Source of the DNA: Rheinheimera sp.
GTDB lineage: Bacteria; Pseudomonadota; Gammaproteobacteria; Enterobacterales; Alteromonadaceae
DNA length: 10,000 bases
NCBI RefSeq assembly: GCF_020217005.1
Contig: NZ_JAIWOI010000028.1
Span: forward strand, 1 to 10,000
Direction of reading: 5' to 3'
Part shown: positions 1 to 6,158 of the stretch, one piece after another
Numbering within the stretch: the first letter of the stretch is position 1
Layout: each line of letters opens with the position of its first letter
The notes under the pieces: model-generated
Seen by the model: the letters and a program-made list of their open reading frames with translations, nothing else
What the model was told of the DNA's origin: nothing
The model's database searches: none
Made by a program: the position numbers and the translations under genes

Positions 1-565
1 TACCTTCGGGCGGATAGTTTTTATCCCAGCCTTTTCCGGTATTTTTTCGGGCAGCCACCAGACTGACGCCCAAACCAGATGCCGCTACTTTTTGATGATG
101 GCTCTTAACGGCGGTAAATTCACTGGCGAGCACAAAGTTTTCAAAAGCCAAACCTGTTTCATCCACAGGTGGTTCTAACACTATGCGAAGTGCCGGATGA
201 CGGTATTTTTGTTTTGGTAACATGATTTGCAAAAAATGATTCAAACTTTGATTGTATAAGCTGGTGGCTTGCTGCAGAGGCCCGCCCGTTAACACTGAAG
301 AGGACAGCCAAAACTGAGCGCAGCTAAGCTGGAGTAAGCTTTTATTGGCGGTTTCGTCAGGCAGATTCAGTAAATCCGGGCAATACAAAGCCAGTTCTTC
401 AGCGTCCATTTGTTGCATACGGGCATATTGATAGCCGAACAATTGGTTTGCTTGCAGCGCTTTTTGAGTCGATGGCAGCAGCTTTAAAAAATGGGGGCTG
501 GTACAGCCTGTCAGTACAACCAGCAAAAGCAAAAATAAGCTGGTCTGTTTGAGCTTTTCTTGCAT
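1..565 (-). CDS. Lipoprotein, probable alpha/beta-hydrolase family (N-terminal 188 aa, runs off window)
   Basis: The reading frame is open from the ATG at 565-563 to the window edge, giving 188 residues; the C-terminal part lies outside. Residues 1-21 form a lipoprotein signal: a charged start (MQEKLKQ), a Leu/Val-rich core and the lipobox L18-T19-G20-C21. The residue after the Cys is Thr, so outer-membrane sorting is expected. An AGGAG ribosome site (complement of 571-576) sits 5 bases before the ATG. The segments ATSLYNQSLNHFL (about 100-112) and SGLGVSLVAARKN (about 163-175) resemble the N-terminal region of large proteobacterial lipoproteins annotated as alpha/beta hydrolases, which carry a 'G(L/V)GVPLV' segment before the catalytic domain. 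That resemblance is from memory; the nucleophile elbow would lie outside the window. The lipoprotein call is firm and the hydrolase call tentative. The gene is divergent from the sigma-factor operon. Confidence 0.6.
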   Translation of the reverse strand, partial: MQEKLKQTSLFLLLLVVLTGCTSPHFLKLLPSTQKALQANQLFGYQYARMQQMDAEELALYCPDLLNLPDETANKSLLQLSCAQFWLSSSVLTGGPLQQATSLYNQSLNHFLQIMLPKQKYRHPALRIVLEPPVDETGLAFENFVLASEFTAVKSHHQKVAASGLGVSLVAARKNTGKGWDKNYPPEG

Positions 566-769
566 TTGCTTCTCCTGGTTTACGCTGAATAAGACCTGAG
601 TCTGTCAGATATTTTCGCCCAATACCAACCAAAATTTATATTAAAAATCAGTGACTCAGCTATATTATGCTGCTTTGAGAAAGATTTTTATTTTTGCGTT
701 TAAACCTTTTGCCTCTGTGCTTGCGACTAACCAGATAACAATAGATAAAAAAACAACAACAGGAATGGG
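566..769. promoter_or_regulatory. Divergent intergenic region between lipoprotein gene and ECF operon
   Basis: These 204 AT-rich bases must hold the promoters of both divergent genes. No strong sigma-70 promoter stands out. Weak candidates on the plus strand are TTGAGA (675-680) with a poor -10 near 699-704, and TATATT (661-666) with a poor -35. An ECF-like pair, AAACC (702-706) and GCGACTAA (723-730) separated by 16 bases, could reflect self-regulation by the sigma factor, but it is guesswork from one sequence. No ORF with a convincing ribosome site lies here. Confidence 0.35.
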
Positions 770-1306
770 ATGTTAAGGTCTGATTATACAGAGCAAAGCG
801 CAAGCCCCATGGACGATCTGGTGTCTTTATCACAACAGGGCGATCTAAAGGCGTTCAGGCAACTGTACCAGCAGCACAGTGGCCGGGTGTATGCCGTATG
901 TCTGCGCTTGTTGGCTGATCCTAGCAAAGCCGAAGATGCCTGCCAGGAGGTTTTCGTCAAGGTATGGCAGCAGTTGGCTTTGTTTCGTGGTGACAGCAGT
1001 TTTACCACCTGGCTGCACAGCATTGCCACCCGCACTGCGATTGATGTATGGCGTCAGGATAAGTTGTTGCGACTCGCTACTGAAGAAATGCCTGACATAG
1101 CAGGGGCTGAACTGGGTCAGAGTCGCGAATTAGAGCAATTGATTTTACGCTTGCCACATCAGGCAAGGGCTGTGTTTGTGCTCTTTGCGCTCGAAGGGTA
1201 CCAACATCAGGAAATTGCAGAGCTGCTGGGCATAGCAGAAGGCAGTTCGAAATCACAGTACCACAGAGCAAGACAGTTATTACGGGAGTGGTTAGATGAA
1301 AACTGA
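770..1306 (+). CDS. ECF-type RNA polymerase sigma factor (RpoE-like, sigma-70 family)
   Basis: This 178-residue protein has the two-domain layout and length of an extracytoplasmic-function sigma factor. Region 2 spans about 28-95: FRQLYQQHSGRVYAVCLRLL, then AEDACQEVFVKVWQ (the core-polymerase-binding helix), then SSFTTWLHSIATRTAIDVWR (the -10 recognition and melting part). Region 4 spans about 120-175, with LPHQARAVFVLFALEGYQHQEIAELLGI followed by the recognition helix GSSKSQYHRARQLLREWL. No extra C-terminal domain is present. The ATG at 770 has AGGAA at 761-765; the later Met14 (809) lacks a clear site. The gene overlaps the next one by 11 bases, so translation is probably coupled. By family knowledge it directs polymerase to a small regulon and is held inactive by a membrane anti-sigma factor, a role the next gene is well placed to fill. 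The signal and regulon cannot be read from the sequence. Confidence 0.95.
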   Translation: MLRSDYTEQSASPMDDLVSLSQQGDLKAFRQLYQQHSGRVYAVCLRLLADPSKAEDACQEVFVKVWQQLALFRGDSSFTTWLHSIATRTAIDVWRQDKLLRLATEEMPDIAGAELGQSRELEQLILRLPHQARAVFVLFALEGYQHQEIAELLGIAEGSSKSQYHRARQLLREWLDEN

Positions 1307-1829
1307 ACAAGAATTAGATGCCCTGATCGCTGGATTGTCTTCAGAGTTAAAGCCGTCACGGGATTTGTGGCCGGAGCTTGAACAGCGTTTAGCAGAGAGT
1401 GCTGCAGCAGAGACTAAAGTCATAGCGATCAAAACCAACACCTGGTTGTCTGTGCCTTTTGCCAGCGCTTATGTGGCCAGTGCAGCTTCAGTTTTACTGG
1501 CCGTGACTTTATTTTGGCAGCCAGCAGATTTACAACCTGTGGCTGTCACTGCACCTTTGGCTTTTAACCCACAATTGCTGGATGCCGAAACCGCTATTGT
1601 GTACAGCTTTGAACAAGCCAAAGCCGAACAATTAGCCAGTATGAAAACGGTAGACCCTGTATATGCCGATTGGCAGCAGCAAATGGCACAATGGCAGCAG
1701 GCTATTGGTCAGGTTCAACTGGCGCTGAAATACAATCCAAATGAAGCGTTGTTACTAAAACAATTACGTCAATTGTATAGTCAACAGCAGAACTATTTAC
1801 AAAAAGTGGTCCAGTCGGGCCTGGTTTAA
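1296..1829 (+). CDS. Probable membrane anti-sigma factor (single-pass, no zinc motif)
   Basis: This 177-residue protein has a short cytoplasmic N-terminus (1-50), one transmembrane helix (about 51-74, ending VTLFW) and a periplasmic C-terminal part of about 100 residues that is rich in Gln and probably helical (WQQQMAQWQQAIGQVQLAL, then LLLKQLRQLYSQQQNYLQKV). The N-terminal segment P20-S-R-D-L-W-P26 followed by ELEQRL resembles the PxRDLWPxIExRL motif of gammaproteobacterial putative anti-sigma factors. There is no Cys and no His in the whole protein, so it cannot be a zinc-binding (HxxxCxxC) anti-sigma factor. The start at 1296 has GGGAG at 1284-1288 and overlaps the sigma gene by 11 bases. 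Function is inferred mainly from position and topology. The C-terminal helical segment is a candidate sensor or a site for regulated proteolysis. Confidence 0.75.
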   Translation: MKTEQELDALIAGLSSELKPSRDLWPELEQRLAESAAAETKVIAIKTNTWLSVPFASAYVASAASVLLAVTLFWQPADLQPVAVTAPLAFNPQLLDAETAIVYSFEQAKAEQLASMKTVDPVYADWQQQMAQWQQAIGQVQLALKYNPNEALLLKQLRQLYSQQQNYLQKVVQSGLV

Positions 1830-1840
1830 TCTGGAGTAAC

Positions 1841-2800
1841 ATGATGAAACAACAACTGATTTTAGGCCTGGCCTTGTCTGTGTTCAGCCAGTCTTTATGG
1901 GCAGCGGAATCTGTTAATGAAAATCTGCAAGTGGCTAATAACGAGAAAATTTATATCGAAAATATGCGTGGTGAAGTCGACATCATCGCAACAAACGAAG
2001 GGCGTTTTAAAGTGTCAGGCACTTTGGATGAAAAAGCAGATGGCTATGATCTTAGCTCTAAAAATGGCTTCACCAGCTTTAAAGTAAAAATGCCAAGTTT
2101 GCGTAACTACGGCAACTGGGATGATCAGGAAAAAGAAGGTTCACGATTAAAAATTGAAGTGCCATTGGGCGCTGAACTGGAGTTTCAGGGCGTCAATGCC
2201 AGCGTCAAAGTATCTGGTGTGCAGGGCAGCACCAAAGTCACTACGGTAAATGGCTCAGTCTATGCGGAAAAGCTGCAGAAGTTTATTCAGCTAGAGACAG
2301 TCAACGGCGAAATAACTAGTGTCAATAACAATGGCCGCATTAATCTGAATACGGTCAATGGTGAAATTGAGGATAGTGGCTCACAAGGCAGACTGAGTAT
2401 CGATGCCGTCAACGGCAGTATTGATACCAAGTCCTCGGCGTCAGAAGTTTCAGTCTCAGTGGTCAACGGTGAAGCGGATTTAGAACTGACCAATGTGCAG
2501 CAGCTGAATCTGAGTTCAGTCAACGGTTCACTGGAAGCTGAACTAAAAGGTAGTCTGACACCACGTGTAGAAGTCAGTACTGTCAGTGGTAACGCTAAAT
2601 TAAAACTGGAAAAAGCCGTCAGCGCTAAGTTTAATCTGGTAGCTAATGCAGGGGGTTCTATCAGAAACGAGTTGACCAGCCAGACTGCAGAGAAAGCAAA
2701 ATATGGGCCCCGCCGCAGCCTTGAATTCAGCACAGGTAAAGGTGAAGGCAGTGTCGAGCTGAATACGGTCAGCGGTTCGTTAAAACTAGAAACCTACTAA
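1841..2800 (+). CDS. Secreted VNG-repeat beta-strand protein (DUF4097-like)
   Basis: This 319-residue protein begins with a Sec signal peptide (MMKQQLILGLALSVFSQSLWA, cleavage near residue 21-22) and has no lipobox and no later membrane segment, so it is expected in the periplasm or at the surface. From residue 118 onward it is built of short beta-strand repeats marked by VNG or VSG: V118, V136, V154, V172, V190 and V208 are exactly 18 residues apart, then V227, V248 and V310. This matches the DUF4097 (putative adhesin) type, which is predicted to form a stacked beta solenoid. The GGAG at 1833-1836 lies 4 bases before the first ATG and 7 before the second (1844), so Met2 may be the true start. 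It follows the anti-sigma gene by 11 bases and precedes a terminator, so it is the last gene of the sigma operon. Its partner or ligand is unknown. Confidence 0.85.
   Translation: MMKQQLILGLALSVFSQSLWAAESVNENLQVANNEKIYIENMRGEVDIIATNEGRFKVSGTLDEKADGYDLSSKNGFTSFKVKMPSLRNYGNWDDQEKEGSRLKIEVPLGAELEFQGVNASVKVSGVQGSTKVTTVNGSVYAEKLQKFIQLETVNGEITSVNNNGRINLNTVNGEIEDSGSQGRLSIDAVNGSIDTKSSASEVSVSVVNGEADLELTNVQQLNLSSVNGSLEAELKGSLTPRVEVSTVSGNAKLKLEKAVSAKFNLVANAGGSIRNELTSQTAEKAKYGPRRSLEFSTGKGEGSVELNTVSGSLKLETY
2117..2776 (+). repeat. In-gene tandem repeat, period 54 bases (18 codons)
   Basis: Codons for V-N/S-G (mostly GTC AAC GGT/GGC) recur at 2192 (VNA variant), 2246, 2300, 2354, 2408, 2462, 2519, 2582 and 2768. 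The first five intervals are exactly 54 bases, then 57 and 63, then a gap of 186. The repeat units have diverged outside the marker, so this is an old protein-level repeat rather than a recent DNA duplication. It also opens a long frame on the opposite strand (2287-2733) that has no other support. Confidence 0.85.
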
Positions 2801-2815
2801 GTGTTAAGTTAAAAA

Positions 2816-2858
2816 GGGAGAGAGCACTTTGTTCACAATGTGCTCTGCTCCCTTTTTT
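2816..2858. terminator. Rho-independent terminator, probably bidirectional
   Basis: GGGAG (2816-2820) and AGAGCAC (2821-2827) pair with GTGCTCT (2840-2846) and CTCCC (2848-2852), with one bulged G at 2847 and a 12-base loop. Six Ts follow (2853-2858) and five As precede (2811-2815), so each strand shows a stem followed by Ts. It ends the sigma operon on the plus strand and could end the small minus-strand ORF at 2857-2913. Confidence 0.88.
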
Positions 2859-2913
2859 ATTGACGCCACTCGCTGATCAGAGCTTCGGTATCCGGGCTTG
2901 CCTGTTCTGCCAT
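2857..2913 (-). CDS. Possible 18-residue microprotein
   Basis: On the minus strand an ATG at 2913-2911 is preceded by AAGGTGAG (complement of 2914-2921), a good ribosome site with short spacing. The frame reads MAEQASPDTEALISEWRQ and stops with TAA exactly where the bidirectional terminator begins. The peptide is acidic and hydrophilic, with no signal or membrane segment. An in-frame stop lies about eight codons upstream, so it is not the end of a longer ORF starting in the window. No convincing promoter was found for it. It could be a real small gene or the vestige of a longer one, or chance. It was judged only by ribosome site, codon plausibility and the placement of its stop against the terminator. 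Confidence 0.35.
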   Translation of the reverse strand: MAEQASPDTEALISEWRQ

Positions 2914-3072
2914 CTCACCTTTACATAACTTTGCAATAGCTTAATAGTGTTCAGTTATGGCTGAATTGTTAAAGCTTGTTATTAACTGTTGTAGTTGGTA
3001 AAAACGCTAGGCTTTTCATAGGGCTGTACATAATCTCTTCGCCAACTAACAATCAAGTTACAGGATAGCTTT
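2914..3072 (+). promoter_or_regulatory. Upstream region of the repeat lipoprotein, candidate promoter
   Basis: A candidate sigma-70 promoter is TTGCAA (2931-2936) with TTATGG (2955-2960), 18 bases apart, giving a leader of about 105 bases. The -10 is weak. A short inverted repeat, TTCAG (2950-2954) and CTGAA (2961-2965) around TTATGG, coincides with that -10 and could be an operator. AGGA at 3062-3065 is the ribosome site, 7 bases before the ATG at 3073. Confidence 0.35.
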
Positions 3073-4407
3073 ATGAACATGATACAGCGTGCCAGTCGTC
3101 TGGCTTTGCCTTTGTTTTCGCTGATCGCTTTAGCCGCCTGCGGTGGCAGCTCAGGAGATAAAGCCGAAGAGGAAGGTTTTAATCAGGGGTACGTGCAGTT
3201 TTACAACGGTGCAGCCAATAGCGCAAATAGCTCCTTCACAGTCAACGAAATTGCGGCTGGTTCAGCCACTTTTGGTGATGCTTCCAATATGCTGGCTATT
3301 GAACCTGGTAGTTACAAATATCAGCTCAAAAATGCCTCAAGCAGCAATCTGATTAAGGAAGCAGACATTACCTTAAACAAAGGCGAGAAGACTTTGTTAT
3401 TAATGTCAGGTGATGTGGCCAATCCAACTATTTTGTCTCTAACTCACAAACGTGAAGAGAAGTTCGACGATCAGTTCCGGGTTTTCGTTGCCAACTTGTC
3501 CTCCAACTATGACAAAGTTGATATTTATACCGCAGCTGAAGCGGACGATTTTAGCAAAGCGACTTTGTTGGAGACTGTTGCGAGCAAAGAAATTACCAAA
3601 ACAGGTAAAATGCTGAAGCGCGGTAAATACAAATTATTTATTACCACAGCTGGTAGCAAGACACCGTTTTTTGAAGCTGCTGCATACAATTTCCAGTACA
3701 CCACCAGTTATGTGATGGTGGTGCGCGATAAGTTAGGCCCTATGGTCAATCAGGTATCTTTAGATCTGGTCGGAAACTCTACTACTGTAGAGGCGCTGGA
3801 ACACCGCTTAGCTAAGGGTCAGGTGCGTATTTACAACAGTCTGGATAACCAACAAGGCCAGATTGCAATCAACAACTTACCTGTCAGTGATTTAATTCAG
3901 GACACCTTAACTAACTATATTCAGTTGGATAAAAACGACTACAGCCTGGCAGTACTGAACGAAAAAAATGAGTTGCTGTTAAATAACGTGTTATTAACCA
4001 TCAATGCAGGTCAAAGCAAATCAGTATTATTATTCCGTGATGCCGAGCAAAAAGTTGGTGCTGTCAGCTTTACTGAAAAGAACCTGCCACAGGTTGATGA
4101 ACATGAAATCAACGTAGCGAATCTGGTGCCTGACTTTAAAAACCTGCATTTCTATTTTGTTCGTCAGAATGAAACTATTGAAAGTGCGAAATTCCATGTA
4201 AAAGCGCTGGAATTTAAAAAATATGCCAGTTTAGTCTTACCAAAAGATTTCTACTCTATCTCACTGGTGAACGTGGCTGAAAATGGCACTATCAGCTTAT
4301 TAGACAAAACCGCAGTGTTACAGCTGGAAGCTGGTAAAAATTACATACTGGCAGCTGAACCTTCTGCAGCAGCACCAAGTGGTTATAAGATCACATTGGT
4401 TAAATAA
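3073..4407 (+). CDS. Outer-membrane lipoprotein with four beta-sandwich repeats (DUF4397-like)
   Basis: This 444-residue protein has a lipoprotein signal with lipobox L20-A21-A22-C23 followed by Gly-Gly-Ser-Ser, so lipidation and outer-membrane sorting are expected. The rest consists of about four units of roughly 100 residues. Each opens with a similar strand: GYVQFYNGA (39-47), FRVFVANLSSNYDKVDIYT (135-153), GQVRIYNSL (249-257) and HEINVANLVPDFKNLHFYFV (344-363). Each later has a P/L-x-x-Y strand such as EPGSYKYQL, KRGKYKLFI, DKNDYSLAV and PKDFYSISL. This 'V.N......v.iy' opening and Gly/Tyr-rich second half match DUF4397-type domains. The mature protein has no Cys after C23. Start 3073 has AGGA at 3062-3065; Met3 (3079) is an alternative. 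It is a single-gene unit bounded by terminators. Role unknown; a surface or envelope structural role is the safest guess. Confidence 0.8.
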   Translation: MNMIQRASRLALPLFSLIALAACGGSSGDKAEEEGFNQGYVQFYNGAANSANSSFTVNEIAAGSATFGDASNMLAIEPGSYKYQLKNASSSNLIKEADITLNKGEKTLLLMSGDVANPTILSLTHKREEKFDDQFRVFVANLSSNYDKVDIYTAAEADDFSKATLLETVASKEITKTGKMLKRGKYKLFITTAGSKTPFFEAAAYNFQYTTSYVMVVRDKLGPMVNQVSLDLVGNSTTVEALEHRLAKGQVRIYNSLDNQQGQIAINNLPVSDLIQDTLTNYIQLDKNDYSLAVLNEKNELLLNNVLLTINAGQSKSVLLFRDAEQKVGAVSFTEKNLPQVDEHEINVANLVPDFKNLHFYFVRQNETIESAKFHVKALEFKKYASLVLPKDFYSISLVNVAENGTISLLDKTAVLQLEAGKNYILAAEPSAAAPSGYKITLVK

Positions 4408-4433
4408 TTCACTGGTAGTGAAGTTGTAAAAAT

Positions 4434-4460
4434 AACGGCCACAGGGAGTGGCCGTTTTTT
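4434..4460 (+). terminator. Rho-independent terminator of the repeat lipoprotein gene
   Basis: A perfect 9-bp stem, AACGGCCAC (4434-4442) and GTGGCCGTT (4448-4456), encloses a 5-base loop AGGGA and is followed by Ts. It lies 27 bases after the stop codon. The upstream A-rich stretch (4428-4435) could give weak activity on the other strand. Confidence 0.93.
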
Positions 4461-4487
4461 ATCTCTGAAATTCAGGGTGGGCAGTAC

Positions 4488-4538
4488 TGCAGACCAAAGT
4501 TGCAACAGTGTTTGCACGCTGAGTAAAAGGGGTCTGCA
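4488..4538. repeat. Inverted repeat TGCAGACC / GGTCTGCA between convergent genes
   Basis: TGCAGACC (4488-4495) and its exact complement GGTCTGCA (4531-4538) flank 35 bases. The copy lies between the two terminators in the gap between convergent genes, and no ORF or ribosome site is seen within it. It may be a remnant of a small mobile or intergenic repeat, or chance. Confidence 0.5.
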
Positions 4539-4543
4539 CTTCG

Positions 4544-4573
4544 AAAAAAAACCACCGTTTTAACGGTGGTTTT
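4544..4573 (-). terminator. Rho-independent terminator of fadL-like gene
   Basis: On the minus strand the arm AAAACCACCG is followed by a TTAAAA loop and then CGGTGGTTTT, which runs into a tract of seven or more Ts (complement of 4544-4551). The stem of at least 10 bp spans 4548-4573. It lies about 38 bases after the stop of the gene at 4611. The arms are AT-symmetrical, so some activity on the plus strand is possible. Confidence 0.88.
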
Positions 4574-4610
4574 CACAAGCGGGTTCAGTGTCTATTTATT
4601 CAGGCTAAGT

Positions 4611-6074
4611 TTAGAACTTGTAGTTCCATTGTACAGCTAACACCTGAGCTTTATTACGATAGGTTGCCTGTACGCCAGATTTGTAGATACGCTGGCCATC
4701 CGCATTGTACTCGTGCTCGTCGATGCGTACTTTATCCATCCACATATAACCATAGGCGAAATCAAGACTTTGCTGTGCAGTCAGAGTCCAGTTTGCGCCC
4801 CAGGTCCACCAGATACGATCTGATGTCGGTACCCTGGCTGTTTTATGGCTGTTGCCAATAGGGTTTTCATCGTACGCCAGGCCTGTTTTTAATGTCAGCT
4901 CGTCGTTGTACTGCACTGTAGTGCCAACTGAATATGACCAGGAATCCTGCCAATGCTCTGGTATATAACCTATGTAACCGGCTTTATTCAGATTCTGCGG
5001 TTGTTGGGTGCTTAAGGAAATACTTGGGGTGGCATCGTCGCTGACAATATCAATAGACTCGAAGCTGCTCCAGCCCGTCCAGTTCACACTGGCTTGCACT
5101 GACAGTACATCGGTTAATTGCTGATCAAGACTAAAGGCCAGGTTGGCTGGTGTCGTTAAATCCAGTCGGCTTTGCTCCGTCAAATAGGAGTTAGCCGCCA
5201 GTTTACCTGTCGCTAAACTAATAGCAGGCAGAGTAGGGGCTACAACGATAAAGTTTGGATTACCTACTACATTGGCGCCGGTAATAGGCGTATTGTTGAT
5301 TTCAGAATCACCTTTTAGGGTGTATTTCACTTCTGAGTGATAAACCAAAGCCAGTTTGGTTGAACCTAAATCAGCATGAATACCCAGGTTGTAGCCAGCG
5401 GCGACATCATCACCATTCACTTCATAGTGACTATCGCAGTAGGCCGCATTATAAACGTCACGCTGATACAAAGCATTGATGCCAGTGCCCAGTTCACATA
5501 AACCTGAGTGGTCTTTGTATTTGGATAAAGTTCCTTCTGCGTAGTTAATGTTTAACCCTAAACCAAAAGACCAATCCTGGCTTAGCTTGTAGGCTAGTGT
5601 GGGTTGCATAGCGACAACTTTAATTGAGGTTTCATCGGCAAAATAACGGCCAACCCAATCATTTTGATAGTCAGACGACAAGCCAAAAGGTGCATAAACC
5701 CCCATACCCCAGCTCAAATTATCTGTGAAGTGGTCACTATAAAATGCAAAAGGCACTAACTCAGACAAAGTCAACTTGCCTGAATCACGGCCTTTGACAG
5801 CCATACCGTTGGCACTTTGCGCTGAAGCATCGCTGTAACGAGTTGTTGCATGGATCAGATTGAGACCACCGGAGAATTGCGCACCTTTGAGTTTGGTCAA
5901 GGCGGCAGGGTTGGAATAAACCAGAGAGGCGTCAGTGATTTGGGCGCCACGGCCGGCATAAGCATTGCCTGCGGCACTGACTGATTGTTCAAATAATTTA
6001 TAACCTTCAGCCAATGCTGACTGACTAAGCAAAGCGAGGCTAATTGCCAGTGGCAAAGAAGCTTTTCGTAACAT
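4611..6074 (-). CDS. fadL: FadL/OmpP1/TodX-family outer-membrane long-chain fatty acid channel
   Basis: This is a 487-residue beta-barrel protein, close to the usual 420-500 for the family. The signal peptide (MLRKASLPLAISLALLSQSALA) is cleaved before E23, giving a mature N-terminus EGYKLFEQSVSAAGNAYAG that forms the plug in FadL proteins. Family marks follow: NPAAL at 55-59, YAPFGLSSDY at 127-136, and RVPTSDRIWWTWG at 414-426. C193 and C213 are the only cysteines and may form a disulfide in an extracellular loop. The C-terminus ends in an aromatic residue (QWNYKF), as expected for Bam-dependent insertion. By family knowledge it moves long-chain fatty acids or other hydrophobic compounds across the outer membrane. 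An in-frame ATG at 6107 would add 11 residues, but it overlaps a TATAAT box and lacks a ribosome site; at 6074 CAGGGT (complement of 6084-6089) lies 9 bases upstream. FadL is multi-copy in many marine bacteria, so substrate identity is uncertain. Confidence 0.93.
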   Translation of the reverse strand: MLRKASLPLAISLALLSQSALAEGYKLFEQSVSAAGNAYAGRGAQITDASLVYSNPAALTKLKGAQFSGGLNLIHATTRYSDASAQSANGMAVKGRDSGKLTLSELVPFAFYSDHFTDNLSWGMGVYAPFGLSSDYQNDWVGRYFADETSIKVVAMQPTLAYKLSQDWSFGLGLNINYAEGTLSKYKDHSGLCELGTGINALYQRDVYNAAYCDSHYEVNGDDVAAGYNLGIHADLGSTKLALVYHSEVKYTLKGDSEINNTPITGANVVGNPNFIVVAPTLPAISLATGKLAANSYLTEQSRLDLTTPANLAFSLDQQLTDVLSVQASVNWTGWSSFESIDIVSDDATPSISLSTQQPQNLNKAGYIGYIPEHWQDSWSYSVGTTVQYNDELTLKTGLAYDENPIGNSHKTARVPTSDRIWWTWGANWTLTAQQSLDFAYGYMWMDKVRIDEHEYNADGQRIYKSGVQATYRNKAQVLAVQWNYKF

Positions 6075-6105
6075 TGTTTTTGTACCCTGTGTTAAATTTG
6101 GCGGC

Positions 6106-6134
6106 ATTATAGGGGGGTAGGGCCTTAGAGTACA
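6106..6134 (-). promoter_or_regulatory. Candidate fadL promoter (TATAAT)
   Basis: On the minus strand a perfect TATAAT (complement of 6106-6111) has, 17 bases upstream, TGTACT (complement of 6129-6134) as a poor -35. Transcription would start near 6099, leaving a leader of about 25 bases before the ATG at 6074. The ATG at 6107 is part of the -10 box, so it cannot be translated from this promoter. Confidence 0.6.
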
Positions 6135-6143
6135 TGCTCTAAG
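6124..6143. promoter_or_regulatory. Palindrome over the fadL -35 position (possible operator)
   Basis: CTTAGAG (6124-6130) and CTCTAAG (6137-6143) form a perfect 7-bp inverted repeat around TACATG. It covers the weak -35 hexamer of the fadL promoter, the place where a repressor or activator would act. No known regulator is recognised. Confidence 0.45.
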
Positions 6144-6158
6144 TCTGGCAAATTTTGC

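Noticed and set aside
399..632. Minus-strand open frame of 77 codons overlapping the lipoprotein start region
   Set aside because: The adjacent frame starting at 565 has a lipoprotein signal, a good ribosome site and continues to the window edge; this one has none of these.
784..1310. Minus-strand open frames (784-1035 and 1077-1310) over the sigma-factor gene, and a plus-frame one at 879-1100
   Set aside because: All are shadows of the sigma gene in other frames, with no domain or ribosome site.
2287..2733. 148-codon open frame on the minus strand inside the VNG-repeat gene
   Set aside because: It is antisense to a well-supported repeat protein; the regular codon pattern of the repeats keeps the opposite frame free of stops. 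No ribosome site or recognisable domain.
2192..2776. Regular DNA spacing of 54 bases considered as a CRISPR-like array
   Set aside because: Only the codons of the V-N-G marker recur, not a fixed repeat of 25 or more bases, and the whole stretch is in a continuous reading frame with a signal peptide.
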